Source: Fidelibacterota bacterium (GTDB lineage: Bacteria; Fidelibacterota; UBA8477; JABMPR01). Taken from it: a stretch of 63,014 nt of DNA. Below are positions 17,227 through 26,884 of the stretch, in pieces (positions within the stretch are counted from its first letter, which is position 1; every line of letters starts with the position of its first letter). The notes beneath the pieces were generated by a model. The model worked only from the letters and a program-made list of their open reading frames with translations. It was not told the origin of the DNA and did no database searches. Where the stretch lies: positions 1-63,014 of the forward strand of contig JAJRSW010000097.1 of the NCBI GenBank assembly GCA_024278595.1. Direction: 5' to 3'. The translations under genes were made by a program, and so were the position numbers.

Positions 17227-19214
17227 TGAGAATCTGGAGCAAAAGAGCTAGTTCAGAGAAGTGCTTAATAATTGCGAGTGTAAAAGGCGGAGCGGCTAAT
17301 TTCATTCGATCTGCAGCTTACATATTGCTCATGGTTCTTGTTCAATCGGGTTCGCTGATGGCTCAGGGCTGGACCAAACAGACCATGAACCGGGGGAAAC
17401 TCTGGGCTACCCTGCACAACTCATTACAATACGGTGATCCAACGGAAATTGTGAATGTATTTCACGGTCTGGATTATCCCGGCTATTCAAAAGGTCCCGA
17501 TATTCAGGATGCCCTGAACTATTTAGGAGCAGGTGGATATGCTCTCTATGGTGTCAGGAATAGTGTGGAACATGCCTACACCCTGGATACCAGGTATTTC
17601 CCATCCGGTGTGGATGTGTTTCCGGTGGAAGAGATGCTTATGACTACCAATTATAACCTGGCTGATCTGGAGTTAAAAGGTGAGCAGATCGTAGCCGGAT
17701 CCCACCACGTTTATGGGGCTGAGGTGGATATCAGACGTACCAGTCGTGTCTGGAGCTATCCCAAATACGACGATTTTATCATCCATGAAGTTGAGATAAC
17801 CAATAAGAAGTTCTCAAATATTACCGACCTTTATTTTGGATTGCGTTATAGCCTGGTATTCACGGTCCGCAGTATGTCTCGGAAGGATGAAAAATACGGT
17901 TGGGATGAGGATCACAACCTGTTCTACTTTTATGATGACTGGGGTTTTAACTGGGAAGATGAGTCCCCAGTCCAATACAATTTTGGAGTGGGTCCTGAGA
18001 TGGGTGATATTGCTGATTCACGGGACATTAAGGAATTGAATTCGAAAGAACATGAGTTTGATGCACCAGCGTATTTTAGTGCCATTGTATTAGACTCAGC
18101 CGGTGGTAATGTCTATCAGAATATTTTAGAATATGGGTCAAAGAGCGGCGCAACAAATGCGCCAGATGAAGACCGGATATTTATCCACACGGTTGACGAA
18201 CCAAGCAGATTTAAACAGGTAATGACCCACCAGCAACCCAGGCTGTCCTGGGACGATGCTCACCAGGCTGGTGAGGAAGGTGGTAATAAATATGAAAGAA
18301 GTCCCATATTCTTATTGAGCGTAGGACCTTTTTCTTTAACGCCTTTTCAAAAGATCACCCTGGTCTTTGCTGAAGTTATGGGTGAGATGGATCGCGCAAA
18401 AATTGTCGCGGGTGGCCTTGATAATCTTAATGCATTGAAAACAGAATCCCTGGAAGCGTTACTGACCAATGTTGAGGCTGTTCGCCAATTGTACTCTCAG
18501 GATCTGCAACCCGAAGTGCACCCACCACCAACACCAACCGATGGTGAAAATAGCTTAACGATCACGTCTGAACCAGGCAATGTGATCATTGAATGGCCGG
18601 CAATTCCTGGTAGCTATGTTGATCCTTTGCTGGGTGTGAATGATTTTGAAGGATACCGTATATATCGGTCGACCTACTTTACCATTGGCCCCTGGGGTTT
18701 ACTCATCGATATTCCAAAAACATCCGCTGAGGTCATTGACGGGAACATTCGCTACGTGGATGAGGATGTTTCGGCTTCCATCGGCTATTACTATACTATC
18801 ACAACATATGACAGCGATGGGAACGAAAGTGGTAAAGTGAATAATAATCGTTACCCAGTGTATCCCACCCTGCCAAAGAACGAGAATTTCCCTCGAGATG
18901 TGTATGTCGTGCCCAATCCCTTCCGCCAGCATAGTGGCCTATATGGGACAGGGGAACGGTACCGGATCCAGTTTATGGGTTTACCAGGTCAGGCTAAAAT
19001 AAAAGTATTTACTGTTGCCGGAGAATTGGTTCAGGAAATTAACCATGATGATGGTACTGGCTCTGAAGCCTGGGGCTCCATTGCCAATATTGACTACCAG
19101 TTGACGAAATGGGCCCTGGGGGTAGCTCCAGGATTTTACATTTATTCAGTGGAATCAACTGTACCAGGGCATGAGGGTGAAACTTTCATTGGCAAAATGG
19201 CGATAATTAAATGA
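17226..19214 (+). CDS. Large exported protein with FlgD-like C-terminal domain
   Basis: This is a 662-residue protein. A hydrophobic segment at residues ~28-47 (FIRSAAYILLMVLVQSGSLM) ending in AQG looks like a signal peptide. The real start may therefore be one of the later in-frame codons rather than the ATG overlapping the receptor stop. The middle has no family I can name. A region near residues 450-560 looks like fibronectin type III (NSLTITSEPGNVIIEWPAI, IRYVDEDVSASIGYYYTITT). The end (YVVPNPFRQHSG, then IKVFTVAGELVQEI) is the FlgD-like beta-sandwich related to type IX tails. It is probably a surface partner of the TonB receptor; its ligand is unknown. Confidence 0.75.
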   Translation: MRIWSKRASSEKCLIIASVKGGAANFIRSAAYILLMVLVQSGSLMAQGWTKQTMNRGKLWATLHNSLQYGDPTEIVNVFHGLDYPGYSKGPDIQDALNYLGAGGYALYGVRNSVEHAYTLDTRYFPSGVDVFPVEEMLMTTNYNLADLELKGEQIVAGSHHVYGAEVDIRRTSRVWSYPKYDDFIIHEVEITNKKFSNITDLYFGLRYSLVFTVRSMSRKDEKYGWDEDHNLFYFYDDWGFNWEDESPVQYNFGVGPEMGDIADSRDIKELNSKEHEFDAPAYFSAIVLDSAGGNVYQNILEYGSKSGATNAPDEDRIFIHTVDEPSRFKQVMTHQQPRLSWDDAHQAGEEGGNKYERSPIFLLSVGPFSLTPFQKITLVFAEVMGEMDRAKIVAGGLDNLNALKTESLEALLTNVEAVRQLYSQDLQPEVHPPPTPTDGENSLTITSEPGNVIIEWPAIPGSYVDPLLGVNDFEGYRIYRSTYFTIGPWGLLIDIPKTSAEVIDGNIRYVDEDVSASIGYYYTITTYDSDGNESGKVNNNRYPVYPTLPKNENFPRDVYVVPNPFRQHSGLYGTGERYRIQFMGLPGQAKIKVFTVAGELVQEINHDDGTGSEAWGSIANIDYQLTKWALGVAPGFYIYSVESTVPGHEGETFIGKMAIIK

Positions 19215-19253
19215 GACCCTATCTGACAATCGATTCTGATCATTTGGTGAATT

Positions 19254-20252
19254 ATGTTTCTAAATAAATGTATATTAATTCTGTTGATTTCCCTAGCTGG
19301 TCTTTGGGGGCAAAGTGGGATCGACCCCATCGATATTGAACGTGCCGGGCAGTCTGGCTGGCAATTTCTTAAAATAAATCCCGATCCCAGACAGGCAGCT
19401 ATGGGGGGCGTGTTATTGGTAAATAATTTACCAAATGCCAATGCCACTTTTGGCAGTCCAGCGATCCTGGCTCGTATTCAAGAATTTGATATCCAATTCA
19501 ATTCAATGAATTGGATCGCTGATATTAAACATAGCTCGGTTGCCCTTGCCAAGGGATTTGGGATTTATGGCACCTTTGCATTGAGCTATGTAACCCTGGA
19601 TTATGGTGATATCCCGGAAACCATCCATGAGGATCGACAGGGAGGCACCACAGCCCCGGTCATAACGGGAGAATTCTTTACCGGGAGAGATCTCGCTCTG
19701 GGACTATCCTATGCAAAATTAATTACTGATAGACTTTCGCTGGGTGGCAATATACGTTACATCAATGAACAGATTGCTGGTTTAGGAATGAGTAATTGGG
19801 CGGTTGATTTTTCAACCCTGTATTACACCGGTATTAATAGTTTAAGAATATCTATTGCAGCCAAAAACTTTGGTTCCGATACTCACCTGCTAGGCTATAG
19901 CGAGGAACTCCAGTCTGAACCAGTAGATATTCGCATGCCCCTTGAATTCAGAACGGCAGTGGCTTATGACTTTTTTGCACTGGATGATGATAAAAGTTAT
20001 TTAACCGTGGTGCTGGAAGGAAAAGTTCAAAGTGATGGTTCTGAGAAGATCAATGCGGGTGCTGAATATGTATTCCAGGAAATGGTTTATTTCAGGGGAG
20101 GTTACCGGTTTAATTATGATTCAGAAGGATTGACCTTCGGTGTAGGAGTAAAATATCCACTGGGAAGTTATCAGTTGTCCTTTAGTTATGCCTATCTGGA
20201 TTATGGCGTGTTGACCCAGGTGAATATGTTTTCCTTCGGGTTGGTTTTCTAG
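19254..20252 (+). CDS. PorV/PorQ-family outer-membrane barrel protein
   Basis: This 332-residue protein has a signal peptide (CILILLISLAGLWGQSG). The family-defining segment follows: GQSGWQFLKINPDPRQAAMG, then GGVLLVNNLPNANATFGSPA. Repeated amphipathic strands run to the end. PorV (LptO) is the type IX secretion protein that shuttles substrates at the outer membrane. Many FCB genomes have several PorV/PorQ paralogues beside exported proteins. The proteins here that carry NYPNPFNPST tails are plausible clients. No other Por component (PorK-PorT, Sov/SprA) is in the window. It sits 39 bases after the FlgD-tailed gene and just before ribokinase. Confidence 0.85.
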   Translation: MFLNKCILILLISLAGLWGQSGIDPIDIERAGQSGWQFLKINPDPRQAAMGGVLLVNNLPNANATFGSPAILARIQEFDIQFNSMNWIADIKHSSVALAKGFGIYGTFALSYVTLDYGDIPETIHEDRQGGTTAPVITGEFFTGRDLALGLSYAKLITDRLSLGGNIRYINEQIAGLGMSNWAVDFSTLYYTGINSLRISIAAKNFGSDTHLLGYSEELQSEPVDIRMPLEFRTAVAYDFFALDDDKSYLTVVLEGKVQSDGSEKINAGAEYVFQEMVYFRGGYRFNYDSEGLTFGVGVKYPLGSYQLSFSYAYLDYGVLTQVNMFSFGLVF

Positions 20253-20273
20253 CATGTATGTGTAGGATTGAAT

Positions 20274-21242
20274 ATGAGAAATAATAAGGTCATCGTTGTT
20301 GGCAGTTATAATGTTGATATGACTATAACCACGGATGTATTTCCCCAGGCCGGTGAGACCGTCATTGGTAACGGGCTCACTTATGGACATGGCGGCAAGG
20401 GGGCCAATCAGGCAGTTTCGGCTGCCCGGTCTGGTGCACAAGCTACCCTGTTTGCTAAAGTTGGCCTGGACCCATATGGAGAACAAGCTGTTACTGCCAT
20501 GGCATTAGAGGGGATCAATACTAAGCATATTCAGAGATCCAGCGGCATTCCCACGGGTATGGCGTCGATTACGGTGAATGGGCAGGGTGAAAACAGCATT
20601 GTGGTAGTTTCAGGTGCAAATTGGGAACTGTCACCCGGTGAAGTTGAACATGAATTGGGACTTATTACCGATGCAGACATCCTCTTGACCCAGTTGGAAA
20701 CACCTTTGGATTCTGTTGCGACTGCCATAAAGGTTGCTCAACAAAAAGATATTACGGTCATCCTGAATCCCGCTCCAGCCCAAAAGCTTCCCTCAGATCT
20801 ATTAAGAGATGTTGACATAATTACACCCAATCGCATTGAAGCTGAAATGCTCACCGGTATTCCCATTTCAGATGAAGATTCGCTGTTAAAAGCTGCTCAA
20901 GTTCTGCATACTTATGGTATCAACATCGTTATAATTACCCTGGGGACCCAAGGTGTTTTCCTATCACTTTCAGGTGAGAGTAAGTTAATTCCGGCCATCA
21001 ATGTCGAGGCCGTTGATACCGTTGGTGCCGGAGACGTATTCAACGGTGTTTTAGCAGCCCATTATTCCGATATTGAATCAATAGAAGCTGTTATCTCATT
21101 GGCCATAATCGCCGCTGGTTTATCGGTTACCAGAACAGGAGCACAAACTGCTATACCTGACCTGGAGACTATTGAGGCCTACCAGCAACAGCATTCGGCC
21201 AGCGTGCCTGGCAACCTGATGTGTCAAACTCTACTGCTCTGA
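20274..21242 (+). CDS. rbsK: Ribokinase (PfkB family)
   Basis: The enzyme phosphorylates ribose at O5 with ATP. Visible motifs are the N-terminal VGSYNVDMT, the substrate-binding GHGGKGANQAVSAARSG (PfkB signature 1), NPAPAQKLP, TPNRIEAEMLTGI, and the catalytic DTVGAGDVFNGVLAA (PfkB signature 2, with D-x-x-G-A-G-D). The length (~322 residues) is normal. The ATG at 20274 is favoured over an in-frame TTG at 20268. The last bases overlap the next permease gene by 22. Its presence beside ABC sugar permeases and ADP-ribosylglycohydrolase-family enzymes points to a pathway that releases free ribose. Other PfkB sugars cannot be fully excluded. Confidence 0.88.
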   Translation: MRNNKVIVVGSYNVDMTITTDVFPQAGETVIGNGLTYGHGGKGANQAVSAARSGAQATLFAKVGLDPYGEQAVTAMALEGINTKHIQRSSGIPTGMASITVNGQGENSIVVVSGANWELSPGEVEHELGLITDADILLTQLETPLDSVATAIKVAQQKDITVILNPAPAQKLPSDLLRDVDIITPNRIEAEMLTGIPISDEDSLLKAAQVLHTYGINIVIITLGTQGVFLSLSGESKLIPAINVEAVDTVGAGDVFNGVLAAHYSDIESIEAVISLAIIAAGLSVTRTGAQTAIPDLETIEAYQQQHSASVPGNLMCQTLLL

Positions 21243-22120
21243 CCCAGCGACCTCGCAACCGTAATCTTGATCAGCTGCAATTGCTGCTGCCGATTATGGT
21301 CCCGGTATTGCTCATATCCTTCATACCCTTGGTCCGCGGTATTTACATCGGGTTCACGGATTACGAACTGGGTGGGCAGATCAGTTTTTCAGGATTGGAA
21401 AATTATCGAATCATGCTGCAGGATCGTTTTTTCTGGCGTTCCATGGGTGTCGGTTTCCTCTGGACTACTGTAGTTACCGCTCTGCAAATTAGTTTGGGAT
21501 TGATCCTGGCCCTATTGCTTAACCAGGGGCTGCGCTGGACATCCTTGTATAGTGTATTAATGCTGGTTCCCTGGGCCATGCCGCCCATTGTGCGTGGTCT
21601 CATGTGGCGTCAGATCTATAGCCCGGATACAGGAGCCCTTAATCTGATCCTCACCCAGATGGGACTTATTGATGCCCCAATCAACTGGTTGACCAGCTTC
21701 GAGTGGGCTATTCCAGCCATTATTGTGGCTGGTGTCTGGGGTGAAATTCCCAAAGCAGCCCTCTTTTTCCTGGCGGGTCTAAAAACCATTCCGGGTAGCC
21801 TATACGAAGCAGCCGAATTGGATGGTGCTTCTGCTTTTCGCCAGTTTCGGCATATCACCCTGCCCATGATGAAACCCATCATGGCTGCCGTAGTCTCACT
21901 TTCATTTATGTGGAATTTCAATGCCTTCGGCCTGATCTGGATATTGACCCAGGGTGGACCAGGTGGTTTGACCCGTCTGCCCATGCTGGCTGCCTATGAA
22001 GAGGCTTTCCGGTATGGCTATGTTGGGTACGCAGCTGCCATTGGGAATGTAATGGTGATCATTATATCCCTTTTCCTTTTCTTTTACCTCAGGGTTCAGC
22101 TTAAAGAGCGTACAAGCTAA
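21221..22120 (+). CDS. Sugar ABC transporter permease (MalF/UgpA type)
   Basis: This 299-residue inner-membrane permease has six predicted helices, the first at ~17-38 (LLLPIMVPVLLISFIPLVRG). The EAA cytoplasmic loop is clear: LYEAAELDGASAFRQFRHIT then LPMM. CUT1-family permeases work as a MalF/MalG-type pair with a solute-binding protein and a shared ATPase. The GTG start overlaps rbsK by 22 bases, and the second permease begins 3 bases after its stop, so all are co-translated. The substrate cannot be read from sequence; context suggests a ribosyl compound. Confidence 0.9.
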   Translation: MSNSTALTQRPRNRNLDQLQLLLPIMVPVLLISFIPLVRGIYIGFTDYELGGQISFSGLENYRIMLQDRFFWRSMGVGFLWTTVVTALQISLGLILALLLNQGLRWTSLYSVLMLVPWAMPPIVRGLMWRQIYSPDTGALNLILTQMGLIDAPINWLTSFEWAIPAIIVAGVWGEIPKAALFFLAGLKTIPGSLYEAAELDGASAFRQFRHITLPMMKPIMAAVVSLSFMWNFNAFGLIWILTQGGPGGLTRLPMLAAYEEAFRYGYVGYAAAIGNVMVIIISLFLFFYLRVQLKERTS

Positions 22121-22122
22121 GC

Positions 22123-22986
22123 ATGCAGATCTCCAAGCTTCTGGCCAGTCGTTCACTAAAACGCCGAATAGGCAACTTACTCATGCATGGTCTGATCCTT
22201 ACTTTTCTGCTGTACCTGCTCTTTCCGTTAATTTGGATGATCTCTACTTCCTTTAAAACAACTGCCGAGATCTACTCAGGCATACCATCCCTCATACCCA
22301 AGGTCTTTACTGGAGAACATTATTTGACAGTCTTCCAGGAAGAGCGATTGCTGAAAAGTATCGCCAATAGTTTATATGTAGGCATCATAACGGCTATCAT
22401 TGTCGTAATGATCTCCCTACCAGCCGCCTATGCACTTTCGCGGTATAAAACGGCGGTTAATAAGGTCGTCATGGGTTGGATTCTAACTTCACAGATCTTT
22501 CCAGCGATCTTGATTATGATCCCGCTCTTTCTGGTCTTGCGGTCCTTGCATCTCACGGATACCCTCTCTGGTCTGGTCCTGGTATATGTTGTCTGGGACA
22601 TCCCTTTCGTTCTCTGGATGCTCCAGGGCTATGTAAAGGAAATACCCATTGAGCTTGAGGAAGCGGCCGCCATTGATGGTGCCAGTCAGACTCAGATCAT
22701 CTATAAGATCATTATGCCTTTACTGCTTCCAGCCATTGGAGCAGCGGTCTTATTTGCCTTTATCTCAGCCTGGAATGAGTTCTTTTTTGCTCTGGTATTG
22801 TTAAAAAGCCCCGACCTGAGTACGCTACCTGTGGAATTAGCTCGCTACACCGGAATTGAAGGACAGTCTCGAACTGGTCCTCTGGCAGCGGCCAGTTTTA
22901 TTGCAACCATTCCTTCCATCGTATTGTTTGCCATCCTAAGGAAGTGGTTTTCATCTGGTGCCTTGCAGGGCGCGGTGAAAGGTTAG
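22123..22986 (+). CDS. Sugar ABC transporter permease (MalG/UgpE type)
   Basis: This 287-residue inner-membrane permease is the partner of the preceding gene. It has six predicted helices and the EAA motif ELEEAAAIDGASQTQIIYKI then IMPLL. The N-terminus SLKRRIGNLLMHGLILTFLL leads into helix 1, and PLIWMISTSFKTTAEIYSG is the MalG-family opening. It ends two bases before the ATG of the solute-binding protein. No ATP-binding subunit follows. A 5' scrap of a MalK-like gene lies 7 kb downstream on the other strand, so the ATPase may be encoded elsewhere. Confidence 0.9.
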   Translation: MQISKLLASRSLKRRIGNLLMHGLILTFLLYLLFPLIWMISTSFKTTAEIYSGIPSLIPKVFTGEHYLTVFQEERLLKSIANSLYVGIITAIIVVMISLPAAYALSRYKTAVNKVVMGWILTSQIFPAILIMIPLFLVLRSLHLTDTLSGLVLVYVVWDIPFVLWMLQGYVKEIPIELEEAAAIDGASQTQIIYKIIMPLLLPAIGAAVLFAFISAWNEFFFALVLLKSPDLSTLPVELARYTGIEGQSRTGPLAAASFIATIPSIVLFAILRKWFSSGALQGAVKG

Positions 22987-22988
22987 TT

Positions 22989-24353
22989 ATGCAACGGTTA
23001 ATTTCATGGATCCTGTACTATAAGGGCTTCATTATTGCCGGATTACTGGCAGTACTGATCATCTCGGTCTATATCGCTGGTGAGATGGCCATTCGTCTGG
23101 AATCTGATGAAATACAAACCGGGCCACTCAGATTTCTTAGCCTGGCCTGGCAGGAAGAAGCCGTTGCAGTTGTCCAGGAGATCACCCAGGATTGGAATCA
23201 GGCTCACCCTGAACAACAAGTGGAATTGATCCAGGGTACCTGGAATGCTGTCCATGACTACTTAATCACCGGTTTTGAAACGGGTGATATTCCTGATATA
23301 TTTCATTATGAATCTGCTGTGATCGTTGACTTTGCCCTACGTGGTTACCTGGCGGATCTAGCCCCCTACATCAGTGATGAGATGCGGGATGATATCCTGG
23401 ACGTCAATTGGGCTTCGGTGACACGGCCAACAGGCGCGGTTATGGGAATCCCCTTTTTAGCAGAATCCTCCATCATCCTGTACAATCTTGATCTGATCAA
23501 TGAGGCGGGAGTCATTGCACCAACAAATGAGGATCCCTGGACCTGGGATGATCTCCATATCGCGGCAAAAAAACTTACCAAAGATCGTGATGGGGATGGT
23601 GTGATCGACCAGTGGGGCACCGCCATGGGCTTGCGCAACAGTGCCAATATTCTCATGAATCAGTCCATCGCTTTTGGAGGGTCGTTCTTCTATTATGATG
23701 AGCAGGGAGACATTGAAGTAAGAGTTTCCAAACCAGAAAAGGAACTGATCGGTAATTTAGCGCGGATGTTGTTTGTCGATAAAACTATGTCACCATCAGG
23801 GGTGGGAAAATCCGGAGCTGAGATGATCCCTGGTTTTCTGGCCGGCAATTATGCCATGGTAGTGGGCATCGGATCCTGGGCACGTCAACAGGTAGTAGAA
23901 AATGCTGCTGAAGGATTTAATTGGGCTGTTATGCCCCCCCTAAAAGCAGTCACTCAAAATATGGGGGTTAATACCCAAACCCTGAGCATCCCCAGATCCT
24001 GCAAGCGAACTGCCATTGCCATGGAATTCATTCAATTCTTACTCAGCTCTGAAAATACCACTCGCCTGGCCGCCTCGGACTGGATGCTGCCCACCCGCCA
24101 GTCAAGTCTGGAAGATCCCAGACTTCAGGCTGATTCAACCGGCTGGAAAGTGGTTACAGCGAATGCGCAATTCCTGTCAACCGGACCCTGGGTGGGTCTG
24201 CCAGGCTATATTGAATGGAAGAGTCGTGTGGCCAACCCCATATTTCAGGAGTTTTTCTCCCAACGCATTAGTCTGGACGAAGCAGCAGAAAGAATTGAAA
24301 GCGAAAGCAACTCGGTTCTGGCACGTTATCAGGTACGGGGTCTTAAGTGGTGA
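22989..24353 (+). CDS. Extracellular solute-binding protein, membrane anchored
   Basis: This ~454-residue member of the family 1 (MalE/UgpB-like) solute-binding proteins shows the characteristic WTWDDLHIAAKKLTKDRDGD and DQWGTAMGL segments, and a hinge region with GNYAMVVGIGSWARQ. Instead of a lipobox it has an N-terminal hydrophobic helix at residues ~12-30 (GFIIAGLLAVLIISVYIAG) with no obvious signal-peptidase motif. It is probably tethered to the inner membrane. I take the ATG at 22989; a longer in-frame version would start inside the permease gene. It is the substrate-recognition subunit of the adjacent transporter. Confidence 0.88.
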   Translation: MQRLISWILYYKGFIIAGLLAVLIISVYIAGEMAIRLESDEIQTGPLRFLSLAWQEEAVAVVQEITQDWNQAHPEQQVELIQGTWNAVHDYLITGFETGDIPDIFHYESAVIVDFALRGYLADLAPYISDEMRDDILDVNWASVTRPTGAVMGIPFLAESSIILYNLDLINEAGVIAPTNEDPWTWDDLHIAAKKLTKDRDGDGVIDQWGTAMGLRNSANILMNQSIAFGGSFFYYDEQGDIEVRVSKPEKELIGNLARMLFVDKTMSPSGVGKSGAEMIPGFLAGNYAMVVGIGSWARQQVVENAAEGFNWAVMPPLKAVTQNMGVNTQTLSIPRSCKRTAIAMEFIQFLLSSENTTRLAASDWMLPTRQSSLEDPRLQADSTGWKVVTANAQFLSTGPWVGLPGYIEWKSRVANPIFQEFFSQRISLDEAAERIESESNSVLARYQVRGLKW

Positions 24354-24426
24354 TATTTAATTCCACATCATCTATGTACTCTCAGGTACATGAATTGGTC
24401 GGATCTTCAGGCCAGAAGTACCTCGA

Positions 24427-25815
24427 ATGATCGTACGTTATCTGGATTTTGTTGAACGCCTAGAATTTGAGCTGATCCAGCGGGAAGATGAAGGCAATGA
24501 TATATCCCCTGAAAAATTAAAATTTCAAGCTATTCAGCAACGAACTGAGCTGCAATTTGCTACAAAGAATCAGACTGAAGCTGAACAAATACTTAAGCAA
24601 CTGAGTTCTATGGCTGTTCCAGTCGAATTAGCCAGGAACGAGCCCAACAATATCCATGAAATAAAAAAGAGTCTCGTACCCAAGGAGCAGTTACCAACAG
24701 GCGCAGAGCTGGATCAAACTGATCTCTATAATGCCATACTTGGTGGCTGGCTGGGTCGAGCCGGCGGGTGTCTCTTAGGTAAACCGATCGAGCGCTATCA
24801 TCGTACAATCATCCGGGAAATTCTGGAATCCAATGATGCCTGGCCTCTGGATAATTATTTTACCCAGGTAGGCATGCCTCAGGAACTTTTACAAAAATAT
24901 CCCTGGAAGCGACGCCTGGGTTTTGAGAGTCTACGTGAAAATATTCAGTGCATGCCCGAAGATGATGATCTCAATTTCACCATGCTGAATCTGCATATCC
25001 TTGAAACAAATGGACCAGAATTTACCAGTGAAAATGTAGCTGAAGCATGGCTGAAGAAGTTGCCAGTGTATGAGGTGTTCACTGCCGAACGGGTAGCCTA
25101 TAACAATCTTTTAAACGGAATCTCACCACCGGACTCAGGTGAGTATTTAAATCCATTTCGGGAATGGATCGGCGCCCAGATTCGGGCCGACCTCTGGGGC
25201 TATGTCTGCCCAGGAAATCCCGAGCAAGCCGCAGAATTTGCCTGGCGCGATGCCCGCATGACCCACACCCGGACCGGTATTTATGGTGAAATGTTCTTTG
25301 CTGCGGTCATAGCTGGCGCTTTCGTCGAGTACGATATAAGAAAATTGATCCAACTGGGGTTGGATCAGGTCCCCTCCGGATCGCGTTTCTCCAGAGCGAT
25401 AAAAACGGTGTTGGATATTCCGATTGAAGCGAGCGATTGGGAAGCAGTAGTAGATCAACTCTATGATTTATTTGGGCATTATCATTGGGTGCATACCATC
25501 AATAACGCAGCACTCACCGTTGCTTCGCTGATCCATGGAGCAGGTGATTATGCAAGAACCATTACAAATGCAGTCATGGGTGGTTGGGATACAGATTGCA
25601 ACGGTGCTACAGCCGGATCTATTGTTGGTATTCTCCAGGGGGCAAAAGCCTTACCTGAGAAATGGATTCAACCTTTAAACAATCAGATTCGCTCTAGTTT
25701 AGGTGGCTTTGATCGATCCAAGATTACCGATCTTGCCCAACGTGCGGTTGAGGCAGTCAAGCGAGTGAACACCGAGAGCGATTCAAGCAATCTGACTCGA
25801 TCAGACGATTATTAA
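24427..25815 (+). CDS. ADP-ribosylglycohydrolase-family enzyme 1
   Basis: This is a 462-residue protein. The first ~95 residues are an extra helical segment not found in minimal family members. From ~98 it matches the family: YNAILGGWLGRAGGCLLGKP (metal-site loop region), EDDDLNFTMLNLHILE (the D-D-D metal motif), TGIYGEMFFAAVIAGAF, and near the end GGWDTDCNGATAGSIVGI with the W/G-D-T-D metal motif. Family enzymes use two Mg ions to cleave ADP-ribosyl or ribosyl N-glycosidic bonds. In this operon, next to a sugar transporter and ribokinase, a role in degrading an imported riboside is likelier than protein de-ADP-ribosylation. That is inference. Confidence 0.85.
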   Translation: MIVRYLDFVERLEFELIQREDEGNDISPEKLKFQAIQQRTELQFATKNQTEAEQILKQLSSMAVPVELARNEPNNIHEIKKSLVPKEQLPTGAELDQTDLYNAILGGWLGRAGGCLLGKPIERYHRTIIREILESNDAWPLDNYFTQVGMPQELLQKYPWKRRLGFESLRENIQCMPEDDDLNFTMLNLHILETNGPEFTSENVAEAWLKKLPVYEVFTAERVAYNNLLNGISPPDSGEYLNPFREWIGAQIRADLWGYVCPGNPEQAAEFAWRDARMTHTRTGIYGEMFFAAVIAGAFVEYDIRKLIQLGLDQVPSGSRFSRAIKTVLDIPIEASDWEAVVDQLYDLFGHYHWVHTINNAALTVASLIHGAGDYARTITNAVMGGWDTDCNGATAGSIVGILQGAKALPEKWIQPLNNQIRSSLGGFDRSKITDLAQRAVEAVKRVNTESDSSNLTRSDDY

Positions 25816-25833
25816 CTATTAGAAGGATATAGA

Positions 25834-26814
25834 ATGTCATTAAGAAAAATGAAAATTAGTCAGAAAGAGTATCAGTCAAGAGCCGAGGGCTGTCTCGTGG
25901 GTCTCGCCATTGGCGACGCATTTGGGGACGCAGCTCGTGATCCGGAGAACCAGTTTCTGTATGGTATCACCATGGATTGGCCGGAAAAACCAACTTTTAG
26001 TACGGATGACACAGAATTCGCCCTGCTCAGTGCCGAAATTCTGATCAACTCCAAGGGGAAGCCAACTCCGGAACATGTGTTATCAGCCTGGAAGGAACAT
26101 GTCCTGGTCGAAGATGAGCTTAAACGTGGAGGTGCCAGCGAACGGGAAGCTGCCACCAATATTCGTAGAGGTCTTACCGCTCCGGAAACTGGAAAATATA
26201 ATGCCTATTCCAAGAGTGATGGCGCCGCTATGCGCTCTGCTCCCATGGGAATCGTGGCTGCCGGGGATCCGGTGTTGGCTGCAGAATTAGCCAGAATTGA
26301 TGCTGAGATCAGTCATGCAGATGACGGTATCTGGGGAGCTCAGGCAGTTGCCGCTGCTACAGCCGTCGCCATCGCAGACGGATCCGTCGATGAGATCATT
26401 GCAGAAGCCCGGAAATGGGCACCAGCCGGGAGTTGGTTCAAGCACACCTTCGACACGGCTTTTGCCATTTTAGAAAAATTCGACTATGTTATTGAGGATG
26501 CCTGGATGCCCTTGCATAGAGCGATCAGGTGCGAGTACAAAGCTTCTGTACCAGAAGCAGTGGTTTCGGCTTTTGCTGTTTTCAAATTGACGGCTGGTGA
26601 TTTCAAAAAGGGGCTGCTATATGCCGGAAATTTCGGACGCGATACCGATACTATTGGTGCCATAGTGGGAGCATTAGCTGGTGCCTCAAAAGGTATCGGG
26701 GCAATTCCTGAAGCATGGATCGACAATGTCCGTACCCCCCACGGCACTTGTCTGCAATTTACTGCAAAACAGAATCTGTTTGAAGTGGCCCGGAAGCTGG
26801 TCGAACTGAAATAA
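25834..26814 (+). CDS. ADP-ribosylglycohydrolase-family enzyme 2
   Basis: This 326-residue protein is a compact version of the same family: GCLVGLAIGDAFGDAARDPE at the N-terminus, STDDTEFALLSAEIL (first metal motif), MRSAPMGIVAAGD, EISHADDGIWGAQAVAAATA, and NFGRDTDTIGAIVGALAG (second metal motif, R-D-T-D-T). The key aspartates appear intact. It starts 18 bases after the first enzyme, with AGAAGGATAT as ribosome binding site. Its closest-looking relatives by motif are DraG-like enzymes encoded in nucleoside and ribose clusters. The two paralogues differ strongly in length and motif detail, so they probably act on different bonds or substrates. Confidence 0.88.
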   Translation: MSLRKMKISQKEYQSRAEGCLVGLAIGDAFGDAARDPENQFLYGITMDWPEKPTFSTDDTEFALLSAEILINSKGKPTPEHVLSAWKEHVLVEDELKRGGASEREAATNIRRGLTAPETGKYNAYSKSDGAAMRSAPMGIVAAGDPVLAAELARIDAEISHADDGIWGAQAVAAATAVAIADGSVDEIIAEARKWAPAGSWFKHTFDTAFAILEKFDYVIEDAWMPLHRAIRCEYKASVPEAVVSAFAVFKLTAGDFKKGLLYAGNFGRDTDTIGAIVGALAGASKGIGAIPEAWIDNVRTPHGTCLQFTAKQNLFEVARKLVELK

Positions 26815-26884
26815 TCCGGGCTAAGCCTGTCGGGTGGATGGTTCAAGGAAGAATACCAATTGGTATAAATGGGAGCTGCAAGTG

